Shown: positions 49,642 through 58,344, counted from the first letter of the stretch. The stretch is 64,000 nt of DNA from Flavobacteriaceae bacterium UBA3356 (GCA_002360635.1 DEQW01000003.1:456966-520965); one strand, 5' to 3'. Notes: a model not told the origin generated them from the sequence alone. Translations and numbers: made by a program.

Positions 49642-50590
49642 GTTTGCGTTTTAATTTAATAGGGTAAATAATGTAATAAAATACGATAAGGCTTAACGAG
49701 CCGCCAATAATTAAAATGGCGAGCCAATCTGGCATTTCGGTATGTCGGGTTACAAAGCCTTCTAAAAAACCTGCAATAATAAAGAAGGGGATAGTGCTGA
49801 TTAATATTTTGAGTCCATCTTTGGCTCCCCTTACAAATGATTGTAATCGAGTATAGGTTCCAGGAAACAATATACTGTTACCCATAACTAAACCTGCACA
49901 AGCAGCAACGATAATTACAGATATCTCAATTGTTCCATGAATCCAGATAGTACGGGCAGACTCCCAAAGCAGTCCCTGGTCGTAAAAAAAGTACTGAAAC
50001 GAGCCCAACATAACGGCATTTCGCATTATAATATACAAAGTGCCAAGACTTAAAAAAACACCAAGAGAGAAGGCGAATAATGCTACTCGGATGTTGTTAA
50101 TCGTAATACCCAAAAACATATCTGTGGATTCCATTTCTTTATAAACAGCCATAGGATCACCGTTTTCGATGTTTTCCAAAGTCATATTCACGTATCCATT
50201 ACCAAGAATAAGCCTTACAAAGTCTGAATCGGTTGCTGCTGAATATGCCCCGACAACCGCAAAAAGCGCAAAAGTTATAAATGCGATTAATAACTGTTTA
50301 TGGTATTGTGCAAAAAACAGCGGAAACTCTTTTGTATAGAATGTAATAAAGCGTTTGCGCGATTCCCGCTTGGTTTTATAAATTTTTTGATGGGCCAATA
50401 CGGATAGGTTATTGAGGTACTGTGCCGTATTACTATTGGGGAAGAATGTCTGGGCGTAGCTTAGGTGATCAGTAACTTCTACGTACAAAGCACTTAACTC
50501 GTCGGGATTAATTTGAATATTATTCCGAAGAACGCTTTCAAATTTTAACCATTTGTCTTTATTTTGCTTTGCAAATGCGGCCTCGCGCAT
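49616..50590 (-). CDS. stage II sporulation protein M (SpoIIM) family protein
   Basis: This 324-residue membrane protein belongs to the SpoIIM/DUF95 family, whose members occur far outside spore formers. It has a long N-terminal helical cytoplasmic part (AKQNKDKWLKFESVLRNNIQINPDELSALYVEVTDHLSYAQ) and six membrane helices, with NNIRVALFAFSLGVFLSLGTLYIIMRNAVMLGSFQYF and HGTIEISVIIVAACAGLVMGNSILFPG characteristic of the family. It heads the MoxR/DUF58 operon and is divergent from the RDD gene with 35 bases between the start codons. Confidence 0.87.
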   Translation of the reverse strand: MREAAFAKQNKDKWLKFESVLRNNIQINPDELSALYVEVTDHLSYAQTFFPNSNTAQYLNNLSVLAHQKIYKTKRESRKRFITFYTKEFPLFFAQYHKQLLIAFITFALFAVVGAYSAATDSDFVRLILGNGYVNMTLENIENGDPMAVYKEMESTDMFLGITINNIRVALFAFSLGVFLSLGTLYIIMRNAVMLGSFQYFFYDQGLLWESARTIWIHGTIEISVIIVAACAGLVMGNSILFPGTYTRLQSFVRGAKDGLKILISTIPFFIIAGFLEGFVTRHTEMPDWLAILIIGGSLSLIVFYYIIYPIKLKRKHEQQLREL

Positions 50591-50625
50591 GGGGTTGTAG
50601 ATTTTCTTTCAAAGAAACAGATTTA

Positions 50626-51339
50626 ATGGATAATTTTCAAGTAGAAACAGCGCAAAATGTAAATATTGTTCAGAATGTAGCTGGAGTGGGCGACCGTATA
50701 TTGGCTTTTTTAATCGATTCGGCCATTATGTTTATTTATATTGTGTTGATTTCTATTTTGTTTAGCTCATTAGATTTTTTTTCAAATTCATTTTTATTGG
50801 GAATGACCGTCATGCTTCCAATACTGTTATATCATTTATTGTGGGAGCAATTCTGGGACGGGCGAAGCCCTGGAAAAGCAGTGATGAAAATACGTGTGGT
50901 AAAGCTTGACGGCTCAAAGCCCGCTTTTTCAAACTATTTAATACGTTGGTTGTTGCGAATAATCGATATTACTATTTTAAGCGGTGCCGTGGCGTTGGTG
51001 GTTATTTTGTTTAATGGAAGAGGACAACGCTTGGGGGATTTGGCTGCTGCCACAACGGTGATTTCTGAAAAGAAAACTATCTCGTTTGCTCAAACTGTGT
51101 TGACTGATTTGCCTGAAAATTATACTCCTGAGTATCCTCAAGTAACTATCTTTACCGACGCTGAAATGCAAACCATAAAAAATATGTTTCAGCAAGCTAA
51201 ATACAATGGGAGCCACAATGTTATTTTAAAACTATCAAAACGGGTTTCAAAAGTGATGGAAGTTCAATATGAAACAACACCGCTTACCTTTATAGATACC
51301 GTAATAAAAGACTATAACTACTATACCCAACAACTATGA
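50626..51339 (+). CDS. RDD family membrane protein
   Basis: The start is taken at MDNFQVETAQNVNIVQ (237 residues); the longer in-frame ATG overlaps the divergent SpoIIM gene. RDD proteins are two- to four-helix membrane proteins named for the R-D-D residues: GDRILAFLIDSAIMFIYI contains R, D and a second D, followed by LLYHLLWEQFWDGRSPGKAVMKIRVV and GQRLGDLAAATTVISEK. It has an extra C-terminal cytoplasmic region. It overlaps the TRIC gene by 4 bases (ATGA). Confidence 0.88.
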   Translation: MDNFQVETAQNVNIVQNVAGVGDRILAFLIDSAIMFIYIVLISILFSSLDFFSNSFLLGMTVMLPILLYHLLWEQFWDGRSPGKAVMKIRVVKLDGSKPAFSNYLIRWLLRIIDITILSGAVALVVILFNGRGQRLGDLAAATTVISEKKTISFAQTVLTDLPENYTPEYPQVTIFTDAEMQTIKNMFQQAKYNGSHNVILKLSKRVSKVMEVQYETTPLTFIDTVIKDYNYYTQQL

Positions 51340-51959
51340 CACTCACATTTGTAATTGATATTTTAGGTACGGTAGCCTTTACCATTTCGGGGGTGTTGAC
51401 AGCTATGCGCAAAAAGCTGGATCCTTTTGGTATTCTCATCATAGGTTTTGTTACTGCTGTTGGCGGAGGTACGCTTCGTGACGTATTAATCGACGCTAAC
51501 ATTGCTTGGATGCGAAATTTAACGTATTTGTATGTTATTATTGGTTCGGCAGTTGTTGCGGTAATTCTTCGGAAGAAATTGAGCTATGTGCGCCGTTCGC
51601 TCTTTTTGTTTGATACCATTGGGATTGCGCTTTATACCGTTGTAGGGGTTGAAAAAGGAATTTCTGTAGGATTGCCACCTTTAATTTGTGTGGCTTTGGG
51701 AACTATGTCTGCTTGTTTTGGTGGAGTGCTTCGTGATATTTTGTGTAATGAAATTCCAATTATCTTCAGAAAAGAAATATATGCAACTGCTTGTATTTTG
51801 GGCGGTATAGCGTATTTTTTATTATTAAAAACACCTTTGTTGGTAGATTGGGTAGTTGTAATATCTGGTGCTATTGTTATCACAATTCGCTTACTGGCAG
51901 TTACTTTTAACTTGTCATTCCCTACAATTTATAAGGAAGATGAAAATATTAAATTATAG
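51336..51959 (+). CDS. TRIC-type (UPF0126/YadS) cation channel family protein
   Basis: This 207-residue protein has seven helices in two similar halves. The twin motifs GFVTAVGGGTLRDVLI and CFGGVLRDILCNEIP are the UPF0126 repeats that line the pore in bacterial TRIC channels. It is translationally coupled to the RDD gene and converges on the cyclophilin gene with a 6-base overlap of the ends. The ion carried (K+ or other cations) is an inference. Confidence 0.9.
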   Translation: MTLTFVIDILGTVAFTISGVLTAMRKKLDPFGILIIGFVTAVGGGTLRDVLIDANIAWMRNLTYLYVIIGSAVVAVILRKKLSYVRRSLFLFDTIGIALYTVVGVEKGISVGLPPLICVALGTMSACFGGVLRDILCNEIPIIFRKEIYATACILGGIAYFLLLKTPLLVDWVVVISGAIVITIRLLAVTFNLSFPTIYKEDENIKL

Positions 51960-52706
51960 CACTTTCGCTTTAATATAAACGTTTTGTAGCGGCCATTCCC
52001 CTTCATCTGCTGGAAGCTTGGCTATTTTTTCTACTACGTCCATCCCTTTTGTAACCCTTCCAAAAACAGTATAGTTTCCGTTTAAATGGCTAGTTGAAGT
52101 TAGAGGTCCTAAAAAAATGAAAAACTCAAAAGGAGCTGATTTTTTATCAGGATTTTCACGATATTCCTTCGCACCACTTACGGAGCCCTTAAAATGATTT
52201 CGGCCGTTAATTTCTGCGGGAATCAAGTAATCATCGCCCAACTTAAACCGTTTTTTATTGGTAGATGGCAAATCGCTGTTGCCACCTTGAATAATAAAGT
52301 TTGGAACAATACGGTGAAAGAACGTTTCATTAAAATAGCCTTGTTTCACTAAATAGATGAAATTAGCCCGGTGCAAAGGCGTGTCTTCGTAAAGGTCGAT
52401 AACAATATCACCCAAACGCGTAGAAATTTCAACTTTGGTTTCTGGATTTTTATTTCCATATTCTGTTAAAAAATCTTTGAGGTTCTTTTGTGTTATTTTA
52501 GGGTATCCGGCACCTATAACTTCTTCCTTTTCTTGAATTTTAGAAGAATCGACAGATATAGTGTCCTTTTCACTAGTTGAATTTTTTTTTGAAACTGTTT
52601 TGTTTTCTGAAGTAGTTTTTGCTTTTACTTCGGAAGCCTTTTTCTTATCTTCACAGCTTGTAAAGATTAGAAATGTGGCTATTAAAATATAATATAGGTA
52701 TTTCAT
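51954..52706 (-). CDS. cyclophilin-type peptidyl-prolyl isomerase, lipoprotein
   Basis: The start is chosen at MKYLYYILIATFLIFTSCEDKKK (250 residues), giving a lipobox (TFLIFTSC); the longer frame adds an unlikely extension. A low-complexity linker (to about 95) precedes the cyclophilin domain (LGDIVIDLYEDTPLHRANFIYLVKQGYFNETFFHRIVPNFIIQGG), which folds proteins by isomerising prolyl bonds in the periplasm. Its start codon is 2 bases from the divergent Nudix start. Confidence 0.88.
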   Translation of the reverse strand: MKYLYYILIATFLIFTSCEDKKKASEVKAKTTSENKTVSKKNSTSEKDTISVDSSKIQEKEEVIGAGYPKITQKNLKDFLTEYGNKNPETKVEISTRLGDIVIDLYEDTPLHRANFIYLVKQGYFNETFFHRIVPNFIIQGGNSDLPSTNKKRFKLGDDYLIPAEINGRNHFKGSVSGAKEYRENPDKKSAPFEFFIFLGPLTSTSHLNGNYTVFGRVTKGMDVVEKIAKLPADEGEWPLQNVYIKAKVL

Positions 52707-52708
52707 AA

Positions 52709-53350
52709 ATGAATTTTTCAGAGTTTGAAAAAAGGATTGTAAAGGTAAAAAAAATGGAGCTTCCCGGCGAAGCAATCCAATTTAAAATGGCACCTGTTGA
52801 ACGCCTAAAAGAATTAAAAGAACAAGCCAGATTAAAACAAAGCGCCCGAAAAGCAGGGGTAATGGCGTTGTTCTACCCTTCAAAAGCCAATGAAACTCAT
52901 TTAATCTTGATTTTGCGTAAAACCTATAAAGGAGTACATTCTGCGCAAGTTGGGTTTCCGGGTGGGAAGGTAGAAAAAGAAGACGATTCGCTAGAGGAAG
53001 CTGCATTGCGTGAAACAGAAGAAGAAGTGGGTGTTCCGCGAAAAGTAATTACCGTATTAAAACAACTGACTGAAATTTACATTCCGCCCAGCAATTTTTT
53101 TGTCCAGCCTTTTTTAGGCCTTACTGGGAATACGCCAACGTTTATTCCGCAAGATGAAGAAGTGGAAGCGTTAATTGAAGTTCCGTTATCACTTTTTATG
53201 GATGATAGTACGTTAATCACAAAAAAGATAACCACATCGTACGCAACCAATATTGATGTACCCGCTTTTTTGTTAAACGATCACGTGGTTTGGGGAGCTA
53301 CTGCAATGATGTTAAGTGAAGTACGTGAACTACTAAAACAAGCGTTATAA
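52709..53350 (+). CDS. CoA pyrophosphatase-like Nudix hydrolase
   Basis: This 213-residue Nudix enzyme carries the box GGKVEKEDDSLEEAALRETEEEVG, and before it the CoA-type motif RKTYKGVHSAQVGFPGGK, which classifies it in the CoA/NADH pyrophosphatase group. It cleaves CoA and derivatives to phosphopantetheine. An internal ATG (MELPGEAIQFK) could also serve as the start. It lies 2 bases from the divergent cyclophilin gene and 71 bases before the acyltransferase gene. Confidence 0.9.
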   Translation: MNFSEFEKRIVKVKKMELPGEAIQFKMAPVERLKELKEQARLKQSARKAGVMALFYPSKANETHLILILRKTYKGVHSAQVGFPGGKVEKEDDSLEEAALRETEEEVGVPRKVITVLKQLTEIYIPPSNFFVQPFLGLTGNTPTFIPQDEEVEALIEVPLSLFMDDSTLITKKITTSYATNIDVPAFLLNDHVVWGATAMMLSEVRELLKQAL

Positions 53351-53364
53351 GCCGTTAAATTTAG

Positions 53365-53372
53365 TATCTTTG
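53365..53372 (+). promoter_or_regulatory. -7 element TATCTTTG before the acyltransferase gene
   Basis: TATCTTTG matches TAnnTTTG and gives a leader of about 45 bases before the ATG at 53422. The -33 sequence is poor. Confidence 0.5.
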
Positions 53373-53421
53373 CATTTCGACTTAATTTACACGAGTTCAC
53401 TTAAAATAAGAGATTCTTTGT

Positions 53422-54225
53422 ATGGGGCTTTTTAAAAAAAATCCTTTCGGACATATATTATTCTTAAAAAAATGGCTCATCCGTATTCTGGGTGCTGCAA
53501 CGCATAGACGGTTTAAAGGTTTTAATAAATTACAGATTGAAGGTAGTGAAATCATAAAAAACTTACCCGATACCAATGTGCTTTTTGTGTCTAATCACCA
53601 AACCTATTTTGCCGATGTTGTTGCTATGTTTCACGTATTTAATGCGAGTTTAAGCGGTCGTGCCGATACTATTAAAAACATAGGTTATCTCTGGAACCCA
53701 AAGCTGAACATTTATTTTGTTGCAGCCAAAGAAACTATGCAATCTGGACTATTGCCAAAAATATTGGCATACGCTGGTTCTGTAAGTATTGAGCGTACTT
53801 GGCGTGCAAAGGGAGAAGAGGTGAATAGACAGGTTAAAATGAGTGATGTTAGCAATATAACCAAAGCTTTGGATGATGGTTGGGTTATTACATTCCCACA
53901 AGGAACTACTAAACCTTGGCGGCCCATACGACGAGGAACGGCTCATATTATAAAAAAGAACAAACCATTGGTTGTTCCTATTGTAATTGATGGTTTTAGA
54001 CGCTCTTTTGATAAAAAAGGAATTCGTATAAAAAAGCGTGGTATTTTACAGTCTATGGAAATTAAAGAACCATTGGACATTGATTATGACAATGATACCA
54101 TATCAGAAATTGTTGAAAAACTGGAATATGCGATTGAACAACACCCTTCTTTTCTAAAAGTTATACCTACTGAAGAGCTTGAAAAAGAAGAAAAGCTCAA
54201 CGAAGAAAGACGTTGGCGGTATTAA
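53422..54225 (+). CDS. PlsC-like 1-acylglycerol-3-phosphate acyltransferase family protein
   Basis: This 267-residue protein belongs to the lysophospholipid acyltransferase fold. The usual catalytic HX4D is H59-QTYFA-D65, which is HX5D, and the usual FPEGTR motif is F159-PQGT with Gln in place of Glu. The other motifs are recognisable (SIERTWRAKGEE; RRGTAHIIKKNKPLVVPIVIDGFRR). It may be a divergent subfamily with its own substrate. A strongly charged tail (EELEKEEKLNEERRWRY) ends it. Confidence 0.83.
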   Translation: MGLFKKNPFGHILFLKKWLIRILGAATHRRFKGFNKLQIEGSEIIKNLPDTNVLFVSNHQTYFADVVAMFHVFNASLSGRADTIKNIGYLWNPKLNIYFVAAKETMQSGLLPKILAYAGSVSIERTWRAKGEEVNRQVKMSDVSNITKALDDGWVITFPQGTTKPWRPIRRGTAHIIKKNKPLVVPIVIDGFRRSFDKKGIRIKKRGILQSMEIKEPLDIDYDNDTISEIVEKLEYAIEQHPSFLKVIPTEELEKEEKLNEERRWRY

Positions 54226-54274
54226 GATTTGGAATCAAGACGGTTTGAACCAAGAGCCAAGATAGATAAACTTC

Positions 54275-54988
54275 TTACTTTTTAAATATCGGAATTAAAT
54301 ACGAAATGGTATATCCGTAGCCCACGCCAAATTCACTAAAATCATACGTTCTATTAAAACCGGGAATATAAAGGTTTGCAAAGTTATCTGGTTCGTCTTC
54401 TCCTAATTTTCGTTTTAATTGCAGGTTAACCGATAAATATAAATTATTCAATATTTCAGTTTTAATTCCTACAATCAATTCTACCCAATGACCTGTTAAT
54501 CCTTTATATTCAGTTGGGTTTTCTTTAAAAGTTTGCGGAAAGGTTTGGTTCGTTGTATATACTTGATAGGATAATAATTCTTGTTTAAAGGTTGAAAAAC
54601 CATAACGTAACCCTCCAAAAATAGCATTCTCCATCCCCAGCCAGTTATTGTAGGCGTTGTAATCAAAACCTAATTTTGCGTAACTACCTGTGGTAATCGA
54701 GTTTAAATTGTCTTCAAACCGCTCCTTTTTTTCGTTGCCAATTTCAGCGGCTGCATAAAACTTGTCCGTAACCCGAAAGTCTCCCATAATTTCAAAACCT
54801 GAATAACCTTTTTCAAAAGCAGTACGTGCAAATTTTGATAAATCGGTACCTACACGAATTCCATATTTATTATTGGTTATCGTAGAGTCTATAACAGGCT
54901 CTGTTTCTATATTTTCTTGCTGCGCCATGGTAGTAAACGACGCACAAAAAATACTAATGTAAAATAGTAATATGTGTATCGTTTTCAT
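54275..54988 (-). CDS. DUF6048-like outer-membrane beta-barrel protein
   Basis: This 237-residue protein has a signal peptide (to MAQQ) and a repeated amphipathic strand pattern ending in aromatic residues (YGYTISYLIPIFKK). Strands such as FYAAAEIGNEKKERFEDN and GGLRYGFSTFKQELLSYQVY suggest a small outer-membrane barrel. It overlaps the preceding lipoprotein gene by 35 bases, and both follow rlmD; this trio occurs together in flavobacteria as I recall, where the two are called DUF6452 and DUF6048. Function unknown. Confidence 0.72.
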   Translation of the reverse strand: MKTIHILLFYISIFCASFTTMAQQENIETEPVIDSTITNNKYGIRVGTDLSKFARTAFEKGYSGFEIMGDFRVTDKFYAAAEIGNEKKERFEDNLNSITTGSYAKLGFDYNAYNNWLGMENAIFGGLRYGFSTFKQELLSYQVYTTNQTFPQTFKENPTEYKGLTGHWVELIVGIKTEILNNLYLSVNLQLKRKLGEDEPDNFANLYIPGFNRTYDFSEFGVGYGYTISYLIPIFKK

Positions 54989-55451
54989 CTTCTACGGTAT
55001 TGTTTAAAGCGGTTACGTTTATTTGAAATATCCAGTTATCACCTTCTTCTTCTAAAGCGGCTTGTAAATTTGTGAAATTGGTTTTAAATGAACAAGCTCT
55101 GTTTACATAGATATCTTCCCGTTCGTAATTAAACGCTACAACATCTGTATTTGGAATTTCAACTTCAGAATCACTGTTTATAGTAAAACGGTATTGCGTT
55201 ATATCGGCTCCGGCATTTAAAGGGATTGCGATTGAGTCCGTTGTTTCATTATCAAGAACAATCTCACTGTTCTCCAAAGTTGTTTCAATTGTCAAGCCTG
55301 GTACTTGTTTAGGTTCGGTAGAAATAGCCGCATTTTTAAAAGTAATAATGAGCAGGGGAGTGGTTTGAGTAGTCTCTGGACAAATATCATCGCGCGTACA
55401 GCCATTTATGGCAAAAAGTATTAAGAACGCAAAGCTGAGTTTTTTTATCAT
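54954..55451 (-). CDS. DUF6452-like lipoprotein
   Basis: This 165-residue protein starts with a lipoprotein signal (FLILFAINGCTRDD, C18), followed by a soluble beta domain with a second pair of cysteines (DICPETT, RACSFKTNF). It lies 29 bases after rlmD and overlaps the putative barrel gene. No function is known. It probably works with the next protein at the outer membrane. Confidence 0.72.
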   Translation of the reverse strand: MIKKLSFAFLILFAINGCTRDDICPETTQTTPLLIITFKNAAISTEPKQVPGLTIETTLENSEIVLDNETTDSIAIPLNAGADITQYRFTINSDSEVEIPNTDVVAFNYEREDIYVNRACSFKTNFTNLQAALEEEGDNWIFQINVTALNNTVEDENDTHITILH

Positions 55452-55480
55452 AGTTTTTTTCGAAATTACTCCGAATAAAT

Positions 55481-56890
55481 TTATCGTTTTTCCAAAAGTA
55501 CAACATTTTCCACGTGATGCGTTTGGGGGAACATATCTACCGGCTGTACTTTAGTCACTTTGTACCGTTCGTCTAATAAGGCTAAATCCCTGGCTTGTGT
55601 GGCGCTATTGCAACTTACATACACAATTTTATTGGGTGACAATTTTAAAAGTTGCATCACAACGTCTGTATGCATACCATCTCGTGGCGGATCAGTAATT
55701 ACAACGTCTGGTTTGCCGTGAGTATCGATAAAGGTTTCATTAAACACCTTTTTCATATCGCCTACGTAGAACTCAACGTTTTCAATGTTGTTTAATTGTG
55801 CGTTTTCTTTGGCGGCTTCAATAGCGTCGGGTACAGCTTCTACACCAATCACTTTTCCGGCTTTTTTGGCAACAAACTGAGCGATGGTTCCAGTACCGGT
55901 ATAAAGATCGTACACCAATTCATTGCCTTTTAAATCGGCAAAATCCCGGGTTATTTTGTAAAGTTCGTATGCTTGTTCCGAATTGGTTTGATAAAAAGAC
56001 TTAGCGTTTATTTTAAACTGAAGTCCTTCCATTTCTTCTGTTATGTGGTCTTTTCCGTGGTAGCAAATTACTTCTTGATCGTAGATTGTGTCATTACCTT
56101 TGGAGTTTACAACGTATTGAAGCGATGTGATTTCAGGAAATTCAGCAGCAATTGCATCTAATAATTTTTCACGGTTTTCTTTATCTTCAAAATAAAACTG
56201 AACCAAAACCATAACATCGCCAGTAGTAGCAGTACGCAGCATTAACGTACGCAAAAACCCTTCCTGTTTTCTTGGATTGAAAAAGGAAAAATTTAGCTCC
56301 TGAGCTTTCTGTTTTACAAAATTTCTAATGGCATTACTAGGATCGCGTTGTAAGTGACATTTTTCAATGTCTATTATTTTATCCCACATTCCGGGTTTGT
56401 GAAAGCCTAAGGCATTTCGGTTTTCAATTATTTCGCCGCTGTCAATTTGTTCTTGCGTAAGCCATTTGCTATCGCTGAAGGAAAATTCCATTTTATTTCG
56501 GTAAAAATATATTTCCTTTGAGCCTAAAATAGGTGTGACCTCTGGAAGCTCAATCTTTCCTAACCGCTGCAGATTATTAACTACTTCTTTCTGTTTAAAA
56601 TATAATTGGTGCTCATAGCCCATATTTTGCCATTTGCAACCACCACAAGTATCAAAATGTTGGCAAACAGGCTCTACGCGTTTATCGGAATAGGTTGAAA
56701 AGGCTACTGCATTTCCTTCGTAATACGATTTTCGTTTTTTATAAGTTTCAATCGTCGCTACATCGCCGGGAATGGCGTTGTTTATAAAAATGACCCGTCC
56801 GTCAGGTGCTTTAGCTACTGCTTTGCCTTTTGCTCCTGCATCAATTACTTCTAAATCTTCGAATACTTTACGTTTATTGCGTCTTGCCAT
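55481..56890 (-). CDS. rlmD: 23S rRNA (uracil-5-)-methyltransferase RlmD
   Basis: This 469-residue enzyme makes m5U1939 in 23S rRNA with SAM and a [4Fe-4S] cluster. The start at MARRNKRKVFED is set by the promoter at 56897-56928; the longer ATG would lie within it. It has a TRAM domain (about 1-70), cluster cysteines C76, C82 and C85 with a fourth in EKCHLQ, SAM motifs (VYDLYTGTGTIAQF, ADPPRDG-type DPPRDGMH) and the catalytic SCNSATQARDL. Relatives TrmA and RlmC cannot be fully excluded, but the Fe-S cluster fits RlmD/RlmC. DUF6452 and DUF6048 genes follow. Confidence 0.9.
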   Translation of the reverse strand: MARRNKRKVFEDLEVIDAGAKGKAVAKAPDGRVIFINNAIPGDVATIETYKKRKSYYEGNAVAFSTYSDKRVEPVCQHFDTCGGCKWQNMGYEHQLYFKQKEVVNNLQRLGKIELPEVTPILGSKEIYFYRNKMEFSFSDSKWLTQEQIDSGEIIENRNALGFHKPGMWDKIIDIEKCHLQRDPSNAIRNFVKQKAQELNFSFFNPRKQEGFLRTLMLRTATTGDVMVLVQFYFEDKENREKLLDAIAAEFPEITSLQYVVNSKGNDTIYDQEVICYHGKDHITEEMEGLQFKINAKSFYQTNSEQAYELYKITRDFADLKGNELVYDLYTGTGTIAQFVAKKAGKVIGVEAVPDAIEAAKENAQLNNIENVEFYVGDMKKVFNETFIDTHGKPDVVITDPPRDGMHTDVVMQLLKLSPNKIVYVSCNSATQARDLALLDERYKVTKVQPVDMFPQTHHVENVVLLEKR

Positions 56891-56896
56891 AGATCG

Positions 56897-56928
56897 CAAA
56901 AGTACTATTTATAACTTTTTTATAACAA
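56897..56928 (-). promoter_or_regulatory. Bacteroidota promoter for rlmD, nearly leaderless
   Basis: TTG (56928-56926), a 21-base spacer and TACTTTTG (56904-56897) on the minus strand match the consensus. The -7 box ends 6 bases before the rlmD ATG, so the predicted transcription start is at, or a base from, the start codon. Confidence 0.7.
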
Positions 56929-57035
56929 CTTGAACCTTCAAAAAACATAGAATATTTAGTAACTTGCAACTTTATGGATGATTTCTCTCCGCAAAGCAGG
57001 AATCAAAGTAGTCACACGATAAATTATAAAGTAAA

Positions 57036-58316
57036 ATGGCAGTTTTAGAAAAAAAAGCTACGCAAGATGCGATCGATTTAGAAAATAAATATGGAGCCCA
57101 CAATTATCATCCCTTACCAGTTGTGTTGAGTAAAGGAGAGGGAGTATACGTATGGGATGTTGAAGGAAAAAAATATTACGATTTTCTTTCGGCGTACAGT
57201 GCTGTAAATCAAGGTCATTGTCATCCTAAAATTGTGGGAGCGATGGACGAACAGGCCAAGACATTAACACTTACCTCTCGTGCTTTTTATAATGATATGT
57301 TAGGGAAGTATGACAAATATGCTTCGGAATACTTCAATTTTGATAAATTGTTGCCTATGAATACTGGTGCCGAAGCGGTTGAAACAGCCTTGAAAATATG
57401 TAGAAAGTGGGCATATGAGAAAAAAGGGATTCCAGAAAATAAAGCTGAAATTATAGTTTGTACCAATAATTTCCACGGAAGAACAACGACGATAATTTCT
57501 TTTTCAAACGACGAAGTAGCTAGAAACAACTTTGGCCCATACACACAAGGATTTACAAAAATAGAATATGATAACTTAGAAGCTTTAAAAGCTGCGATTG
57601 AAAACAATAAAAACATTGCTGGATTCTTAGTAGAGCCAATACAAGGTGAAGCAGGTGTTTACGTCCCTTCTGAAGGCTATTTAAAAGAAGCTAAAGCTAT
57701 ATGCGAAGTAAACAATGTATTGTTTATAGCAGACGAAGTACAAACCGGTATTGCTCGTACGGGAAGGTTGTTGGCAACTTGCGGCAACTGTACTTGTGAA
57801 AATAAAGATTGTAGCGGTACACCCGAAGTAAAACCAGATATCCTAATTCTAGGAAAAGCACTAAGTGGCGGAGCGTATCCCGTATCAGCAGTATTAGCAA
57901 ATGATAATGTGATGAATGTTATTCGCCCTGGTAACCACGGTTCCACCTTTGGCGGTAATCCAGTTGCTGCAGCGGTTGCAATGGCGGCCTTAGATGTGGT
58001 TAAAGATGAAAAGCTGGCTGATAATGCTGAAAAATTAGGGAAATTATTCCGAAGTGAATTAAATAAGTATATCGAAAACAGTTCTATAGTTAAATTGGTA
58101 CGCGGTAAAGGGCTGTTAAATGCTATTGTTATCAATGACACTGAAGACAGCGATACAGCTTGGAATATGTGCTTAAAATTACGTGATAATGGTTTGTTGG
58201 CAAAACCTACACATGGTAATATTATCCGTTTTGCCCCACCTTTAGTGATGAATGAAGAACAATTGTTAGATTGCGTTTCGATTATCACAAACACTTTAAA
58301 AGAATTTGAAAAGTAA
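57036..58316 (+). CDS. rocD: ornithine-oxo-acid aminotransferase
   Basis: RocD (ornithine delta-aminotransferase, PLP fold I) converts ornithine to glutamate semialdehyde. The 426-residue protein has GAHNYHPLPVVLSKGEGVYVWDVEGKKYYDFLSAYSAVNQGHCHP, LPMNTGAEAVETALKICRKW, FLVEPIQGEAGVYVPSEGYL, IADEVQTGIARTGRL and the lysine in DILILGKALSGG (K274). Between RTGRLLA and KPDILILGKA there is an insert with C249, C252, C254 and C259 that classical enzymes lack; it could bind a metal or form disulfides. It is divergent from rlmD. Confidence 0.92.
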   Translation: MAVLEKKATQDAIDLENKYGAHNYHPLPVVLSKGEGVYVWDVEGKKYYDFLSAYSAVNQGHCHPKIVGAMDEQAKTLTLTSRAFYNDMLGKYDKYASEYFNFDKLLPMNTGAEAVETALKICRKWAYEKKGIPENKAEIIVCTNNFHGRTTTIISFSNDEVARNNFGPYTQGFTKIEYDNLEALKAAIENNKNIAGFLVEPIQGEAGVYVPSEGYLKEAKAICEVNNVLFIADEVQTGIARTGRLLATCGNCTCENKDCSGTPEVKPDILILGKALSGGAYPVSAVLANDNVMNVIRPGNHGSTFGGNPVAAAVAMAALDVVKDEKLADNAEKLGKLFRSELNKYIENSSIVKLVRGKGLLNAIVINDTEDSDTAWNMCLKLRDNGLLAKPTHGNIIRFAPPLVMNEEQLLDCVSIITNTLKEFEK

Positions 58317-58344
58317 AAAAATATAGATTTCATATTTATTTATG

